Source of the DNA: Pectinatus frisingensis
Lineage (GTDB): Bacteria > Bacillota > Negativicutes > Selenomonadales > Selenomonadaceae
Direction: 5' to 3'
NCBI RefSeq assembly: GCF_015732285.1
Contig: NZ_WIQU01000022.1
Coordinates: forward strand, 68,536-132,535
Length of the DNA stretch: 64,000 nucleotides
Part shown: positions 37,543-46,740 of the stretch, piece after piece
Layout of the letters: each line of letters begins with the position of its first letter
Numbering within the stretch: the first letter of the stretch is position 1
The notes under the pieces: generated by a model
Told to the model about the DNA's origin: nothing
Seen by the model: the letters and a program-made list of their open reading frames with translations, nothing else
The model's database searches: none
Made by a program: the position numbers and the translations under genes

Positions 37543-39291
37543 TTATTTCATTTCGTGAAGATTCTTATGAAACTGCATACGATAATATCGTGCATATAGT
37601 CCGTTGCGATTCATCAAATCGTTGTGATTACCGCGCTCTGAAATCTGATGATCACGAATGACAAGAATCTCATCGGCGTTTTGAATTGTGCTTAAACGGT
37701 GAGCAACAACAATTGTAGTACGGTTTTTGGCTAAAAGATCTAATGATTTTTGAATATAGCGCTCGCTTTCATTATCAAGAGCACTGGTTGCTTCGTCTAA
37801 TACCAAAATTTGCGGATTCTTTAAAAAGACTCTTGCGATTGATAAGCGTTGTTTTTGTCCACCAGATAATCGTGTACCACGTTCACCGACTAAGCTGTTA
37901 TAGTTATCCGGCAGACCCATGATGAAATCATGTATATTAGCACGTTTTGCCGCTTCGACTATTTCATCATCGGAAGCCTCGGGTTTTCCGTAAGCAATAT
38001 TGGTTTTTATTGTGCCATTAAACATATAGACATCTTGCTGGACAATACCAATATTATTGCGCAGAGATGTTAATGATACATCGCGTATGTCATATCCGTC
38101 AATATAAATGGCTCCACCTGTTACATCATAAAAGCGAGGCAGAAGTGAGCATATTGTCGTTTTCCCGCCACCGGACGGACCGACAAGAGCAATTGTTTTA
38201 CCAGCAGTTACCTTAAAATTAATATGCTCTAAAATTTTTTGTTTTTTTTCGTAATAAAACGATACATCATCGTAAACAATATCACCTTTAACACGGCTTA
38301 AATCCTTGGCATCAAGTTTATCTTTTATGGTAATCGGGGCATCCATTATTTCAATGAAACGACAAAAACCAGTGTATCCTTTTTGAAATTGTTCTGTAAA
38401 ATTAATCAGCATGTTTATAGGGGTGAGAAAGATACCGATATACAGGGCAAAAACAGCTAAATCGGCCGGCTGTAAGGATCCAACGGCAATTAAATAACCA
38501 CCTACAGTGAGAACTGCCATATAACTTAATCCAACAAAAATTCCGCCGCCGGCAACAAAGCGCCCCATTGCCATATAACTGGCTGTTTTAGAGCGTAGAA
38601 ATTCATTATTGCTATGTTGGAATTTGTCATGTTCAATTTTTTCGTTGCCAAATGATTTTACTACCCGGATTCCAGCTAAACTGTCTTGTAGAGCTGAGTT
38701 GACATCAGCAATTTTTTTTCGGTTATCCAAAAAGATAGTTTTCATTTTACGATTTTGTTTTATGCCAAAAAATAGCATCAATATCATTATAATAAATAAG
38801 ATTCCGGCAAGCTGGAAATTTATTATAGCCATAAGTATAAATGCTCCAGTTATTTCTAATAATGCTAAAAATATATTTTCCGGACCATGATGAGCCAGTT
38901 CTGATATATCAAATAGATCGGAAACTAATTTGCTCATCATAACTCCTGTATTATTTTTATCATAGTACGAAAATGATAATTCCTGGTATTTTTTAAATAA
39001 TAAGCGGCGCATCTCACTTTCCATCCGGGCTCCCATTATATGTCCCCAGGTAGTAATATAATGCTGGCAAAAATATCTGATTATATATAAAATAAGCATT
39101 GTAACAGCTATTAATAGACAGCTTTCCAGTATTCTACCCTGATTGTTCACAAATAAAACATGTGTTGATAAATAGAGCAGCTGTGGAAATGATAAATCCA
39201 CAGCTGCAACTAAAGTGGCACAAATCAAATCATAAAAAAATAACCGCTTATGCGGTTTGTAAAACTCGATAAAGCGTTGAAAAATCTCCAT
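37543..39291 (-). CDS. ABC exporter, fused membrane and ATPase domains (MsbA/MDR type)
   Basis: 582-residue half-transporter. Six membrane helices (about 1-320) are followed by an ATPase domain with Walker A GPSGGGKTT, signature LSGGQKQRLSIARVFL, Walker B ILVLDEATSALD and the switch histidine in VVAHRLST. Sequence is of the lipid/multidrug exporter class; the cargo cannot be predicted. AGAGGTAATT precedes the ATG. It lies 19 bases downstream of the exonuclease gene. No second half-transporter gene is adjacent, so a homodimer is likely. Confidence 0.92.
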   Translation of the reverse strand: MEIFQRFIEFYKPHKRLFFYDLICATLVAAVDLSFPQLLYLSTHVLFVNNQGRILESCLLIAVTMLILYIIRYFCQHYITTWGHIMGARMESEMRRLLFKKYQELSFSYYDKNNTGVMMSKLVSDLFDISELAHHGPENIFLALLEITGAFILMAIINFQLAGILFIIMILMLFFGIKQNRKMKTIFLDNRKKIADVNSALQDSLAGIRVVKSFGNEKIEHDKFQHSNNEFLRSKTASYMAMGRFVAGGGIFVGLSYMAVLTVGGYLIAVGSLQPADLAVFALYIGIFLTPINMLINFTEQFQKGYTGFCRFIEIMDAPITIKDKLDAKDLSRVKGDIVYDDVSFYYEKKQKILEHINFKVTAGKTIALVGPSGGGKTTICSLLPRFYDVTGGAIYIDGYDIRDVSLTSLRNNIGIVQQDVYMFNGTIKTNIAYGKPEASDDEIVEAAKRANIHDFIMGLPDNYNSLVGERGTRLSGGQKQRLSIARVFLKNPQILVLDEATSALDNESERYIQKSLDLLAKNRTTIVVAHRLSTIQNADEILVIRDHQISERGNHNDLMNRNGLYARYYRMQFHKNLHEMK

Positions 39292-39310
39292 AATTACCTC
39301 TGATATAAAT

Positions 39311-39988
39311 TTATTCTACTTTTAAACCTTTGAGCTTATCACCAAATAAATCACCCAATGAGTAGGTCATTGGCTGACTGGGTTGTAGTACATCGAGGAC
39401 AGGCTTCATAATCTGTTTGAATTTAGTTTCATTGCGTGATAATACAAAGATTCGTGCTGTGTTTTCTGCATCCCATAATGCGTCATGCATTCGCCCAACG
39501 AATGCTTCTCCCATGGCACCAACGGCAGCATGCAATGTTATCATGCGTTGTAGTCCAAGCATTGAGCAATATTCTTTTTGCAAGTCATACCATGAACACT
39601 GCAGGACAGAATACTTTTCCTTAGGTAATTGTTTGAGCTGCATTTCCTGATCAAGCTGCCGGCGGTCATTTTCACTCCATGCATATACAGCTATGGGTTC
39701 GGCCAAGTTACAGCAATTTTCCTGCCAATGGCAGAAATTCTGCATGGCTTCTTTAAAAGCTGGAGCATTTTGAACTAATTTATTAGTTACACCCGTCAGT
39801 TCCTCATATCGCCGGCCGATAGCATTATATTCAGGTTTTACGTACTGCTGGTATCGGGCTACTTTATTATATTTTTCATCAATGAGAACAGCGCCTATTT
39901 CAACGATTTCATTTTTGCAGATACGACGTTCTTTTTTAAACTTGTTTATTATTGGATTCATTTCTAAATCTATGACAATGTATTTCAT
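39311..39988 (-). CDS. DEDD-type 3'-5' exonuclease (RNase T/DnaQ-like)
   Basis: 225-residue nuclease. The Exo I motif is IVIDLEM (DxE), a central SENDRRQLDQ segment carries the Exo II aspartate, and the Exo III motif is HDALWDAENTARIF with the histidine and aspartate of the DEDDh subgroup. The family includes DNA polymerase III epsilon-like proofreaders and sporulation-type KapD exonucleases; the substrate is unknown. The ATG at 39988 is supported by AAAGGGT 6 bases upstream, rather than an earlier in-frame ATG at 40009. Confidence 0.85.
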   Translation of the reverse strand: MKYIVIDLEMNPIINKFKKERRICKNEIVEIGAVLIDEKYNKVARYQQYVKPEYNAIGRRYEELTGVTNKLVQNAPAFKEAMQNFCHWQENCCNLAEPIAVYAWSENDRRQLDQEMQLKQLPKEKYSVLQCSWYDLQKEYCSMLGLQRMITLHAAVGAMGEAFVGRMHDALWDAENTARIFVLSRNETKFKQIMKPVLDVLQPSQPMTYSLGDLFGDKLKGLKVE

Positions 39989-40132
39989 AACATGACCCTT
40001 TCGGTACATTTGATGTTAGAATAATGAGTTTGTCTGATGCAAATGATTACTTTATATTTTACATCATCTTGTAAAATATGTATATAAATATATGTTTTGC
40101 TTGGTTAATTACAGTCATATATGAAAAATAAA

Positions 40133-40184
40133 AAGCTTCGGTTTGGCTGTATATATATATTATTTGACAGCCGAATCGAAGCTT
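40133..40184 (-). terminator. Terminator of the Na+-pump beta subunit unit
   Basis: 18-bp arms (40133-40150 and 40167-40184) with two G-U type pairs, a 16-base AT loop, and TTTTTATTTTT on the minus strand side. It lies just after the beta subunit stop (40206). Confidence 0.8.
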
Positions 40185-40205
40185 AGAATAGATATTTTTT
40201 ATAAT

Positions 40206-41330
40206 TTAATGACCTAATAATGCCAGCATGATACCACCAGAAATGGCTGTACCGAATACACCGGCAAGATTTGGCCCCATCGCATGCATAATCAGGAAAT
40301 TATTTCTGTTTTCTTCTTGACCAACTTTATGTGATACTCGTGCAGCAATAGGTACGGATGCTATTCCAGCCGAACCTATTAATGGATTTATCTTTCCCCC
40401 GCTGATTTTATTCATGATGCGGGCGCAGATGACACCGGAAGCCGTACCAAAGACAAAGGCTACCAACCCTAATACTATTATAATTAATGTTTGGGCTGTA
40501 AGAAAGTTGTCAGCCTTCATTGTGGAGCCTATTGCTATGGTTAAAGTTAAGGTTATGACGTTAAGCAAAGAGTTGGATACTGTTTCCGCCATACGATCCA
40601 ATAATAAACATTCACGTATTAAATTCCCCAGCATTAACATGGTGATAAGCGGTGCAACCGGTGGCAAGAATAAATTAACAATGATAATGATTACTACAGG
40701 GAACACTATTTTTTCTAAACGGGAAACATAACGCGGTTGTTTCATGATTATACGGCGTTCTGATTTTGTAGTTAAAAGGCGCATGACTGGTGGTTGAATG
40801 AGTGGCATTAAGGCCATATATGAATAAGCCGCCACTGATATCTGCGGCAATAAATGGGGCGCCAGTTGTACGGTGGTATAAATAGCCATTGGCCCATCAG
40901 CTCCACCGATTATACCGATAGAACAAGCTTCGGCCAGTGAAAAACCTAATATTTTAGCACCAATTAATGCAACAAAGATACCAAGATGAGCGGCCGCACC
41001 CAAGATGACTAGTGATGGATTGGCAATCATCGGACCAAAATCGGTCATTGCACCAATACCCAAGAAAATCAATGGCGGCAGAATTAATAATTCTACACCT
41101 TTATAAGCGTAATAAAACAACCCGCCGGGCTCAGCTAATCCCGAACCAGGTATATTTGTTACTATGCAGGCCAGACCGATTCCCACCAGTAAAAACGGTT
41201 CATATTTTTTGCCAATGCCAAGATATAGCATAACGGCACCAATGAGTATCATTACTATATTCCCCAGTGATATCGATATCAGTCCTGTCTGGGACAGCAG
41301 GGCGTTCATAAGCGCACCAAAATCAATCAT
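40206..41330 (-). CDS. Na+-translocating decarboxylase beta subunit (OadB/MmdB/GcdB family)
   Basis: Membrane subunit that couples decarboxylation of a carboxybiotin to Na+ export. 374 residues, about nine or more membrane segments. GAMTDFGPMIANPSLVILGAAAHLG and the functional aspartate motif IIGGADGPMAIYTT are present, along with GSAGIASVPIAARVSHKVGQ near the C-terminus, so it looks active. What is odd is the context: no carboxyltransferase alpha, no biotin carrier gamma and no standard OadG are adjacent. Instead a thioesterase-like gene and a 49-residue membrane protein precede it. The other subunits may be encoded elsewhere, as for gcdA in relatives. GAGGAAG precedes the ATG. Confidence 0.93.
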   Translation of the reverse strand: MIDFGALMNALLSQTGLISISLGNIVMILIGAVMLYLGIGKKYEPFLLVGIGLACIVTNIPGSGLAEPGGLFYYAYKGVELLILPPLIFLGIGAMTDFGPMIANPSLVILGAAAHLGIFVALIGAKILGFSLAEACSIGIIGGADGPMAIYTTVQLAPHLLPQISVAAYSYMALMPLIQPPVMRLLTTKSERRIIMKQPRYVSRLEKIVFPVVIIIIVNLFLPPVAPLITMLMLGNLIRECLLLDRMAETVSNSLLNVITLTLTIAIGSTMKADNFLTAQTLIIIVLGLVAFVFGTASGVICARIMNKISGGKINPLIGSAGIASVPIAARVSHKVGQEENRNNFLIMHAMGPNLAGVFGTAISGGIMLALLGH

Positions 41331-41351
41331 AAAATCACTTCCTCATATAAG

Positions 41352-41501
41352 TCAGTACTTGTTTTCTTTTACTTCACCTAATTTATTTATGTATGGGAAC
41401 AAGTACAATATCCCACCTATTCCGGCAATGAATACAAAACTTAATATAAAATCTATTATGCTTAGTGATAATGCTCCTGTTATATCATCAGACAACATCA
41501 T
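41352..41501 (-). CDS. 49-residue single-span membrane protein, possible small decarboxylase subunit
   Basis: An unlisted small gene. It encodes MMLSDDITGALSLSIIDFIL followed by SFVFIAGIGGILYLFPYINK and a charged tail ending in LGEVKENKY: one membrane segment in the middle, acidic N-side and charged C-side. AGGGGTG lies 6 bases before the ATG at 41501. It sits between the thioesterase gene (5 bases downstream of its stop) and the beta subunit gene (21 bases). Size and topology resemble the tiny delta/epsilon or OadG-like anchor subunits of Na+ decarboxylases, but it lacks the usual Pro/Ala linker. Assignment as a pump subunit is inference from position. Confidence 0.7.
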   Translation of the reverse strand: MMLSDDITGALSLSIIDFILSFVFIAGIGGILYLFPYINKLGEVKENKY

Positions 41502-41506
41502 ATTAA

Positions 41507-41950
41507 TCACCCCTGTTTAGATTCTTCTATGCGTTGATTTGCCAGAAAACGAGTCCGGCGATCTGCATGGTCATATAAATGTTGTTTACTTACGATGCTT
41601 CTTTTATGGGTTCCGTAGCCAATTTCTCCTTGTTCATCCCATACATCTATATGAAGATCAATTTCATGGCCTTCAATAGCCACTATACTGGCTTTGACAG
41701 TTACTGTCATACCAAGACTGGTAGCGGCTGTATGAGTAAACTTTATATCGAATCCGATGCTGATAAAATTATCCGGCAGATATTTATCGATCGTCTCCAT
41801 TGATGCCCGGATTGCCATATCAATTACTGCCGTCGTTGACAAAAATCTGTTAAGATCTTTTGAATAACTGGCAGCTGTGTCGGAACGTTGGACTACTTTT
41901 CTCATTATCGAATTTTGTCCAACGGTCAGTAAAGTTTTAGCATCAAACAT
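41507..41950 (-). CDS. Hot-dog fold thioesterase-like protein (FlK-related)
   Basis: 147-residue soluble protein. The segments FLSTTAVIDMAIRASMETID, IGFDIKFTHTAATSLGMTVTVKASI and EIDLHIDVWDEQGEIGYGTHKRSIV match the fluoroacetyl-CoA thioesterase-like hot-dog family: a VGxGxxx-like central helix and TAAT/TPxG-type strand. It should act on, or bind, a CoA thioester. It heads the operon with the 49-residue membrane protein and the Na+-pump beta subunit, so it may remove a CoA ester linked to the decarboxylation reaction. GGGGAGG lies 7 bases before the ATG. Confidence 0.8.
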   Translation of the reverse strand: MFDAKTLLTVGQNSIMRKVVQRSDTAASYSKDLNRFLSTTAVIDMAIRASMETIDKYLPDNFISIGFDIKFTHTAATSLGMTVTVKASIVAIEGHEIDLHIDVWDEQGEIGYGTHKRSIVSKQHLYDHADRRTRFLANQRIEESKQG

Positions 41951-42052
41951 TTTACTTCCTCCCCTGAAAATACAGTAACATTCCTCTTATACCATGGTTT
42001 GTGAGGTTTATTCAGTGCACTTGTTTGGATAATTACCTTTAACTGTAGGTTT

Positions 42053-42081
42053 ATAATAGCATCACTGTCCGATACTGTCGA
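42053..42081 (-). promoter_or_regulatory. Candidate promoter of the thioesterase/beta subunit operon
   Basis: TCGACA (42076-42081), 17-base spacer, TATTAT (42053-42058) on the minus strand, leaving a leader of about 95 bases before the thioesterase ATG. The rest of the 362-base gap to thiT holds only the thiT terminator. Confidence 0.55.
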
Positions 42082-42248
42082 ATACCATAATGTTATGTTG
42101 GATATTACTTTTACGCATGACAAAAGCCTGATTTTAAAAGTGTATACAGAACACGTAGATTAATTATTCCTATTATTCTTAAAAATACAATTAATCATAG
42201 CAGCTATAACAATTAATCATAATGAATATTTTATATTAGCAGAATGAA

Positions 42249-42287
42249 AATGCTGCAGTTTTGTAATATAACGAAAACTACAGCATT
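42249..42287. terminator. Terminator after thiT
   Basis: 14-bp arms with one G-U pair (42249-42262 and 42274-42287), 11-base loop, followed on the minus strand by TTTTCATTCT. Confidence 0.7.
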
Positions 42288-42312
42288 ATGACAGTGAAAT
42301 ATTTGACCAGGT

Positions 42313-42927
42313 TTACATTTTATGCAGTAATTGTCTTATTGGCAGTACGCGAATAATTAGCAGGCATATGATCAACTCTGGTAATAAATATGAAGCATTA
42401 AAAATCAGTGAATACCAGTATGGTGACATACCGGCCGGAGCATAGCTGCCAAAAAAGGCAACTCCAGATATAAAATGACATAAGAAACGGGCAGTGATAC
42501 CAATCAACACACCTAAGTATATCCTATTTTTAAAATAACCCGCCAGACCAAGTGCCATATAAGGAAGTGGGTAATCAAACAATACTTGTACTGGTTGTAA
42601 GATGAAAGGATCTTGTAATAGATTGATCATGCCATAGGCAAAGCCGGCTAAATATCCTCCTCCCGGTCCATAGCGAAATGCTATCAGTAAAAGCGGTATC
42701 ATACCACCCAAAGTTACACTGCCGCCTTGCGGCATGTGATAAAGACGCAATAGATGTAATATAAAGGCCAAGGCAAGCATTAGTGCAATATTAATCAGCA
42801 TTTTTAAATCTATTTTAAGTTTTTTGATATACAAGAATGCCAAGATTAACAGCAATAATCCCAATAAGGAGAAGACACTGGATGGTGAGGCTGCAATAAC
42901 TGTCAATTTTCCCGATATTTCCATCAT
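42313..42927 (-). CDS. thiT: Thiamine ECF transporter S component ThiT
   Basis: 204-residue membrane protein with six membrane segments that binds thiamine for an energy-coupling-factor transporter (the shared ATPase/T module is elsewhere). The family marks are MPQGGSVTLGGMIPLLLIAF, GPGGGYLAGFAYGMINLLQDP and the FLCHFISGVAFFGSYAP segment whose aromatic residues contact the thiazole/pyrimidine. The ATG at 42927 (or the adjacent one) follows GGAGAT; the ATG at 42945 has no site. A TPP riboswitch directly upstream confirms the thiamine role. Confidence 0.95.
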   Translation of the reverse strand: MMEISGKLTVIAASPSSVFSLLGLLLLILAFLYIKKLKIDLKMLINIALMLALAFILHLLRLYHMPQGGSVTLGGMIPLLLIAFRYGPGGGYLAGFAYGMINLLQDPFILQPVQVLFDYPLPYMALGLAGYFKNRIYLGVLIGITARFLCHFISGVAFFGSYAPAGMSPYWYSLIFNASYLLPELIICLLIIRVLPIRQLLHKM

Positions 42928-42951
42928 ATAAAAATCTCCATTCATAAAATA

Positions 42952-42985
42952 AAGCAGCGCTTCCTATTCATGGAAAACGCTGCTT
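42952..42985 (-). terminator. Expression-platform hairpin of the TPP riboswitch
   Basis: AAGCAGCG/CGCTGCTT outer arms (42952-42959, 42978-42985) extended by TTCC/GGAA, followed on the minus strand by TTTATTTTA and then the thiT ribosome site. Suits transcription termination; translation blocking is also possible. Confidence 0.7.
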
Positions 42986-42987
42986 GG

Positions 42988-43064
42988 ATACGCTTCCCTC
43001 CGCTGGTATTATCCAGATCAGGTAAAGGGTTGCAATATTGCTCTCAGCCGCTGGGCACCCCTAG
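42988..43064 (-). ncRNA. TPP riboswitch (THI element)
   Basis: The minus strand shows the conserved aptamer: GGGGTGCC, GCTGAGA, ACCCTTTACCTGATCTGG, ATAATACCAGCG and GGAGGGA in the right order and spacing. It lies just upstream of thiT, whose transcription it should shut off when thiamine pyrophosphate is plentiful. Confidence 0.96.
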
Positions 43065-43136
43065 CATTACATTTATTTTTTAAGACTATTTTACTGCAAA
43101 AAGGAAACTTTTTCCAGTGCCGGATTATTGAGATGA

Positions 43137-45098
43137 TTATATTGAAAATTTATTTATAGTTTCACTTAATGATACGGCCATCTGTGCCAGTGAGTTAGAT
43201 GCAGTTTTTATTTCCTGCATAGAGTTTGCCTGGGAGGTTCCGGAAGCTGCCAGGCTTTCCAAATTTTTCATATTATCTTCAAAGAAATGTCCCAGTTCCT
43301 GTATAGAATCATTGACCTTTTTGCTGCTGTTTTTTTGTTCTTCCGATATAGTCAGTATTTTTTGTAATTGAGTGTTTAATTCTTCAATTACTTCATATAT
43401 CTTTTTAAATACAGTTACTGTTTTTTGCACTGATTCTACACCGGTCTGGACTGTATGGCGGTTTTTCTCCATGGTGCTGACAGCATTGGCTGTATCGGAT
43501 TTTACTTCACTGACAATACCGGCTATTTCTTTTGCTGCTTCTTCTGATTGTGAGGCTAATTTAGAAACTTCTTCGGCTACCACGGAAAAACCTCTGCCGT
43601 GTTCACCGGCTCTGGCGGCTTCTATGGCAGCATTTAATGCCAGGAGATTGGTTTGTCCTGCAATTCCGGTTATTGTGTCAACAATTTGTTCAATTTGTTG
43701 TGATTTTTCACCTAACACGGTTATTACCTCGGTAGTTTTGTCCACATCTGCCTGTATGTCGGTAATTTTTCGCACAACATCATCTGACTGTTTGGAGCCG
43801 GTATCAATGATGGTTTTACTATTTTCTACTGATTTAGCTATAGTATCGGCAAATTGAGCTGTTTTTTCAACATTTTCTACCATATTGGTTACCATGTTGA
43901 TGGAGTTTTTTGACACAGCCATCTTATCTTTTGTACTGTTGACAGTATTATCCACAGTATTTCTGATATTATTGGTTAAAGTTCCCACGGAATCTATTGA
44001 AGATGATAATTCTTCTGATGCGGCGGAAACGGTTTCACTGGCAGTAGCCGTTTCGGTGATAACTTGTTTCAGACTGGACAACATTGTATTAAAATGATGG
44101 CCTAATTCTTTTATTTCTGAAGTTCCTTCGATCTGTATCTGCTGTCGTAAATCTCCCTGAGCAGTCTTTTGTGCTGCGGTCATCAATTTTTTTAATGGTT
44201 TGATGATACTGTCGGCTATTTTGAAAGCTATAATTATACTTATGGCTGTAAAAATCAGAATTAAGATTATCGTAATTATTATATTGTAAAAAAGTGTGTG
44301 ATAAAAGTCGGATACAGGTTGATAAGTAATGACTCCCCAGTTGTAACCTTTTACAGGAGCATAGGTGATCAGACTGTTTTGCTGATCGGAGGATAAGGCA
44401 GTGGTGCTGCCGGAATTTCCTTTGAGTAAATCAGCTACATATGATATTTTAGATAAATTTATTTTTTGTTCTATGGCACTTTTATCAGGATGAGCCAGTA
44501 TGTTGCCTGTTTCATCAACAATATCTACATATCCGGAGGTACCAAAATGAATATTGTCTGCAATGTCCCATAAAGCTTTCAGGGAAATATCCGATGATAC
44601 CACGCCTACAATATCGCCGGCTGTATTTTTTATCGGTGTGGAAATAGTTACACAAAGTGATTTTGTTGTTGCTGAGGTGTAGACCGGGGTTATAAAAGTT
44701 TTTCCCAACATTGCATTTTTAAAATAGTCACGGTCGGCTCTATTGCCAACTTTGCCGCTGGAACGGGCAATTTGTTGTCCGCTGGTATCTAAAACGGCAA
44801 TTAATTCTATCTGTGGGTGTTTTTTATTAATATCTATTAAAGCTTGCTGCATATTTGCCGGGTTCATGGACTGCAGCGCTGGTATTACGGCGAAACTTTC
44901 GTTAATACCCTTATTTACATCAAGAATACGTTGTATTTCGGAAGCCACTTCGGTATTTAACTGTGTATCTGACAGCAGTGCATTCTTTTTCATGGTATTT
45001 ATTGCGGTAATGTTGTTTATTATAGATAATACTATTAAAGGTATACACGCAAATAAGGCCATTAAAACAATCAATTTTTTCTTCAAACTACTTTCCAT
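43137..45098 (-). CDS. Methyl-accepting chemotaxis protein with Cache sensor
   Basis: 653-residue chemoreceptor. An N-terminal membrane segment (about 8-30), an extracytoplasmic double-Cache domain (about 35-270, with [20 protein letters not shown] and [17 protein letters not shown]), a second membrane segment (about 275-300), a HAMP linker ([20 protein letters not shown]) and a long signalling coiled coil. The hairpin tip [33 protein letters not shown] (split here) is intact. dCache receptors often bind amino acids or carboxylates; the ligand is not predicted. GGGAG precedes the ATG. No chemotaxis genes are adjacent. Confidence 0.94.
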   Translation of the reverse strand: MESSLKKKLIVLMALFACIPLIVLSIINNITAINTMKKNALLSDTQLNTEVASEIQRILDVNKGINESFAVIPALQSMNPANMQQALIDINKKHPQIELIAVLDTSGQQIARSSGKVGNRADRDYFKNAMLGKTFITPVYTSATTKSLCVTISTPIKNTAGDIVGVVSSDISLKALWDIADNIHFGTSGYVDIVDETGNILAHPDKSAIEQKINLSKISYVADLLKGNSGSTTALSSDQQNSLITYAPVKGYNWGVITYQPVSDFYHTLFYNIIITIILILIFTAISIIIAFKIADSIIKPLKKLMTAAQKTAQGDLRQQIQIEGTSEIKELGHHFNTMLSSLKQVITETATASETVSAASEELSSSIDSVGTLTNNIRNTVDNTVNSTKDKMAVSKNSINMVTNMVENVEKTAQFADTIAKSVENSKTIIDTGSKQSDDVVRKITDIQADVDKTTEVITVLGEKSQQIEQIVDTITGIAGQTNLLALNAAIEAARAGEHGRGFSVVAEEVSKLASQSEEAAKEIAGIVSEVKSDTANAVSTMEKNRHTVQTGVESVQKTVTVFKKIYEVIEELNTQLQKILTISEEQKNSSKKVNDSIQELGHFFEDNMKNLESLAASGTSQANSMQEIKTASNSLAQMAVSLSETINKFSI

Positions 45099-45527
45099 GA
45101 AAATGTCTCCCTTATAATTTTTTATCAGATTAAATTTTTAAATTTATCTAATCAACATAAACGATAACAATTAATGAATATATACTGTATACATCATTGA
45201 TGTTAGATAAATAATTAATATTAATAGTAACGGATTCATTGATTATCATTTTACTACGCAAACCCCTTCTTTACCAGTATGTAAGAGCAATAATAGATGA
45301 CAATGAAATGTTTGCTCTGCAATAATACATAGTCATTGATATAAATGTATTTTATATTAGAAAATTTATTAAATACTTATGAATTTACGATATATTAAAT
45401 CTCTTAAGATAAAATTGAATATATTTATGACTTTTAAGAAAAGAAAAGTAATATGAATATATTTTTGTGATATTTTTAATATTTGCAGCCAATTCTTGTT
45501 TTATTTAGAATGTTTTCCTAAAAATTG
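45099..45527. other. AT-rich intergenic region, nothing firm recognised
   Basis: About 430 bases upstream of the chemoreceptor gene and of the tRNA. The minus strand has a weak candidate promoter (TTGTTA, 16 bases, GATAAA) about 60 bases before the receptor. I saw no ORF with a ribosome site, no RNA motif and no repeat. Confidence 0.4.
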
Positions 45528-45556
45528 TTGACAAGTCCATTTAAAGTATATATAAT
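45528..45556 (+). promoter_or_regulatory. Promoter of tRNA-Cys
   Basis: TTGACA (45528-45533), 17-base spacer, TATAAT (45551-45556): a full consensus promoter about 15 bases before the tRNA 5' end. Confidence 0.9.
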
Positions 45557-45571
45557 AATATACGTTCCAGC

Positions 45572-45646
<75 letters not shown>

Positions 45647-45658
45647 TAAAGAATTCGG

Positions 45659-45688
45659 AGAGAGAAGTTTTACTTCTCTCTTTTTTTT
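45659..45688 (+). terminator. Terminator of tRNA-Cys
   Basis: 10-bp perfect stem AGAGAGAAGT/ACTTCTCTCT (45659-45668, 45672-45681), three-base loop, then a run of T to 45688. Confidence 0.92.
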
Positions 45689-45820
45689 GAAATATTTTTA
45701 GCAGTATGGACAGAAAGTGGTTGTTAATTATGATGTTTATTGCAGATACTGATAAAATTTTTACTGATGAAACATTTAAGCAAAAAATATTAACTGTAAA
45801 ATTTTTTTATAATGCTTTTT

Positions 45821-45860
45821 CTATATTAAAAATATTAATTTATTAATATTTTTAATATAG
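45821..45860. repeat. 18-bp AT-only palindrome upstream of the ABC operon promoter
   Basis: Perfect 18-bp inverted arms (45821-45838, 45843-45860) around TTTA. It ends 9 bases before the -35 of the amino acid ABC operon promoter. Could be a regulator site or a cruciform-forming element; no T run beyond the arm supports a terminator. Confidence 0.7.
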
Positions 45861-45869
45861 ATTAACATG

Positions 45870-45898
45870 TTGACAAAATTTATTTAATGCTTTATACT
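45870..45898 (+). promoter_or_regulatory. Promoter of the amino acid ABC operon
   Basis: TTGACA (45870-45875), 17-base spacer, TATACT (45893-45898). The transcript should start near 45905, immediately before an attenuator-like hairpin. Confidence 0.8.
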
Positions 45899-45918
45899 TA
45901 ACTCATTCATAAGCAATG

Positions 45919-45954
45919 GCGCTGTGACCTTTTGTCGGTCTGGGCGCTTTTTTT
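45919..45954 (+). terminator. Leader attenuator-like hairpin of the amino acid ABC operon
   Basis: GCGC (45919-45922) pairs with GCGC (45944-45947) and GACC with GGTC inside, separated by a small internal loop, followed by seven T. It lies between the promoter and the first gene, so most transcripts would end here unless read-through is allowed. The leader before it is only about 12-15 bases, too short for a classical riboswitch. Confidence 0.7.
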
Positions 45955-45979
45955 ATACTTAAAAAGGAGGCGGTAGAAT

Positions 45980-46702
45980 ATGATACACCTAAGTGGTGTA
46001 AATAAGTACTTTGGTGATAATCATGTGCTCAAGGATATAAATCTGCACGTAAATGCCGGCGAAAAAGTTGTAATTATCGGACCCAGCGGGTCCGGAAAAA
46101 GCACGATGATTCGCTGTATAAATCAATTGGAAAAACCGGATAGCGGTGAAGTGGTCGTTGACGGTATCAATTTGACAAAATCTAAAGGACAGCTGAAAAA
46201 AATCCGGCAGGAAGCTGCTATGGTTTTTCAACAGTTTAATTTATATCCTCATAAAACTGTCTTGGAAAATTTAACGATAGCTCCCATTCTGGTGCAGGGT
46301 AAAAAAAGAACTGAAGCAGAAAAAACCGGATTGGAATTTTTAGAAAGAGTGGGTTTAAAGGATAAGGCTTATGCATATCCGACACAGCTTTCCGGTGGTC
46401 AGCAGCAGCGTGTGGCGATAGCCAGGGCGCTGAATATGCATCCTAAAATAATGTTATTTGATGAGCCTACATCGGCATTAGATCCTGAGATGATTAAAGA
46501 AGTACTTGATGTAATGGTGGATTTAGCGCACAGTGGCATTACTATGGTATGTGTTACACATGAAATGGGATTCGCCCGTGAAGTGGCCGATCATGTTATT
46601 TTTATGGCTGACGGACAGATATTGGAAACGGGAACGCCGAAGGCTTTTTTTGAAAATCCTCAGAATGAACGGACTCAGCAATTTTTGAGCAAAATTCTTT
46701 AA
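45980..46702 (+). CDS. glnQ: Polar amino acid ABC transporter ATP-binding protein (GlnQ-like)
   Basis: 240-residue ATPase. Walker [11 protein letters not shown]-loop [17 protein letters not shown], signature [15 protein letters not shown], Walker [16 protein letters not shown] and switch [13 protein letters not shown] are typical of the polar amino acid (GlnQ/HisP/ArtP) subfamily. AAAGGAGG precedes the ATG. First gene of an ATPase, binding protein, two permease operon. The symbol marks the subfamily; the actual amino acid is not known. Confidence 0.93.
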   Translation: MIHLSGVNKYFGDNHVLKDINLHVNAGEKVVIIGPSGSGKSTMIRCINQLEKPDSGEVVVDGINLTKSKGQLKKIRQEAAMVFQQFNLYPHKTVLENLTIAPILVQGKKRTEAEKTGLEFLERVGLKDKAYAYPTQLSGGQQQRVAIARALNMHPKIMLFDEPTSALDPEMIKEVLDVMVDLAHSGITMVCVTHEMGFAREVADHVIFMADGQILETGTPKAFFENPQNERTQQFLSKIL

Positions 46703-46740
46703 TTTAATTAGTTTATAATATAAATCAGGAGGTTACAGCT

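Noticed and set aside
41926-42123. A longer minus-strand ORF overlapping the start of the thioesterase gene
   Set aside because: It is out of frame with the thioesterase, has no ribosome site and covers the candidate promoter region.
45730-45846. A 38-codon ORF upstream of the ABC operon
   Set aside because: It has no good ribosome site and its end is made of the AT palindrome; low-complexity composition explains it.
45905-45955. An ANTAR-type double hexaloop antiterminator site in the ABC operon leader
   Set aside because: The leader is too short for two stem-loops, and the only small hairpin (CATT/AATG) has a seven-base loop without the needed A1/G4 pattern.
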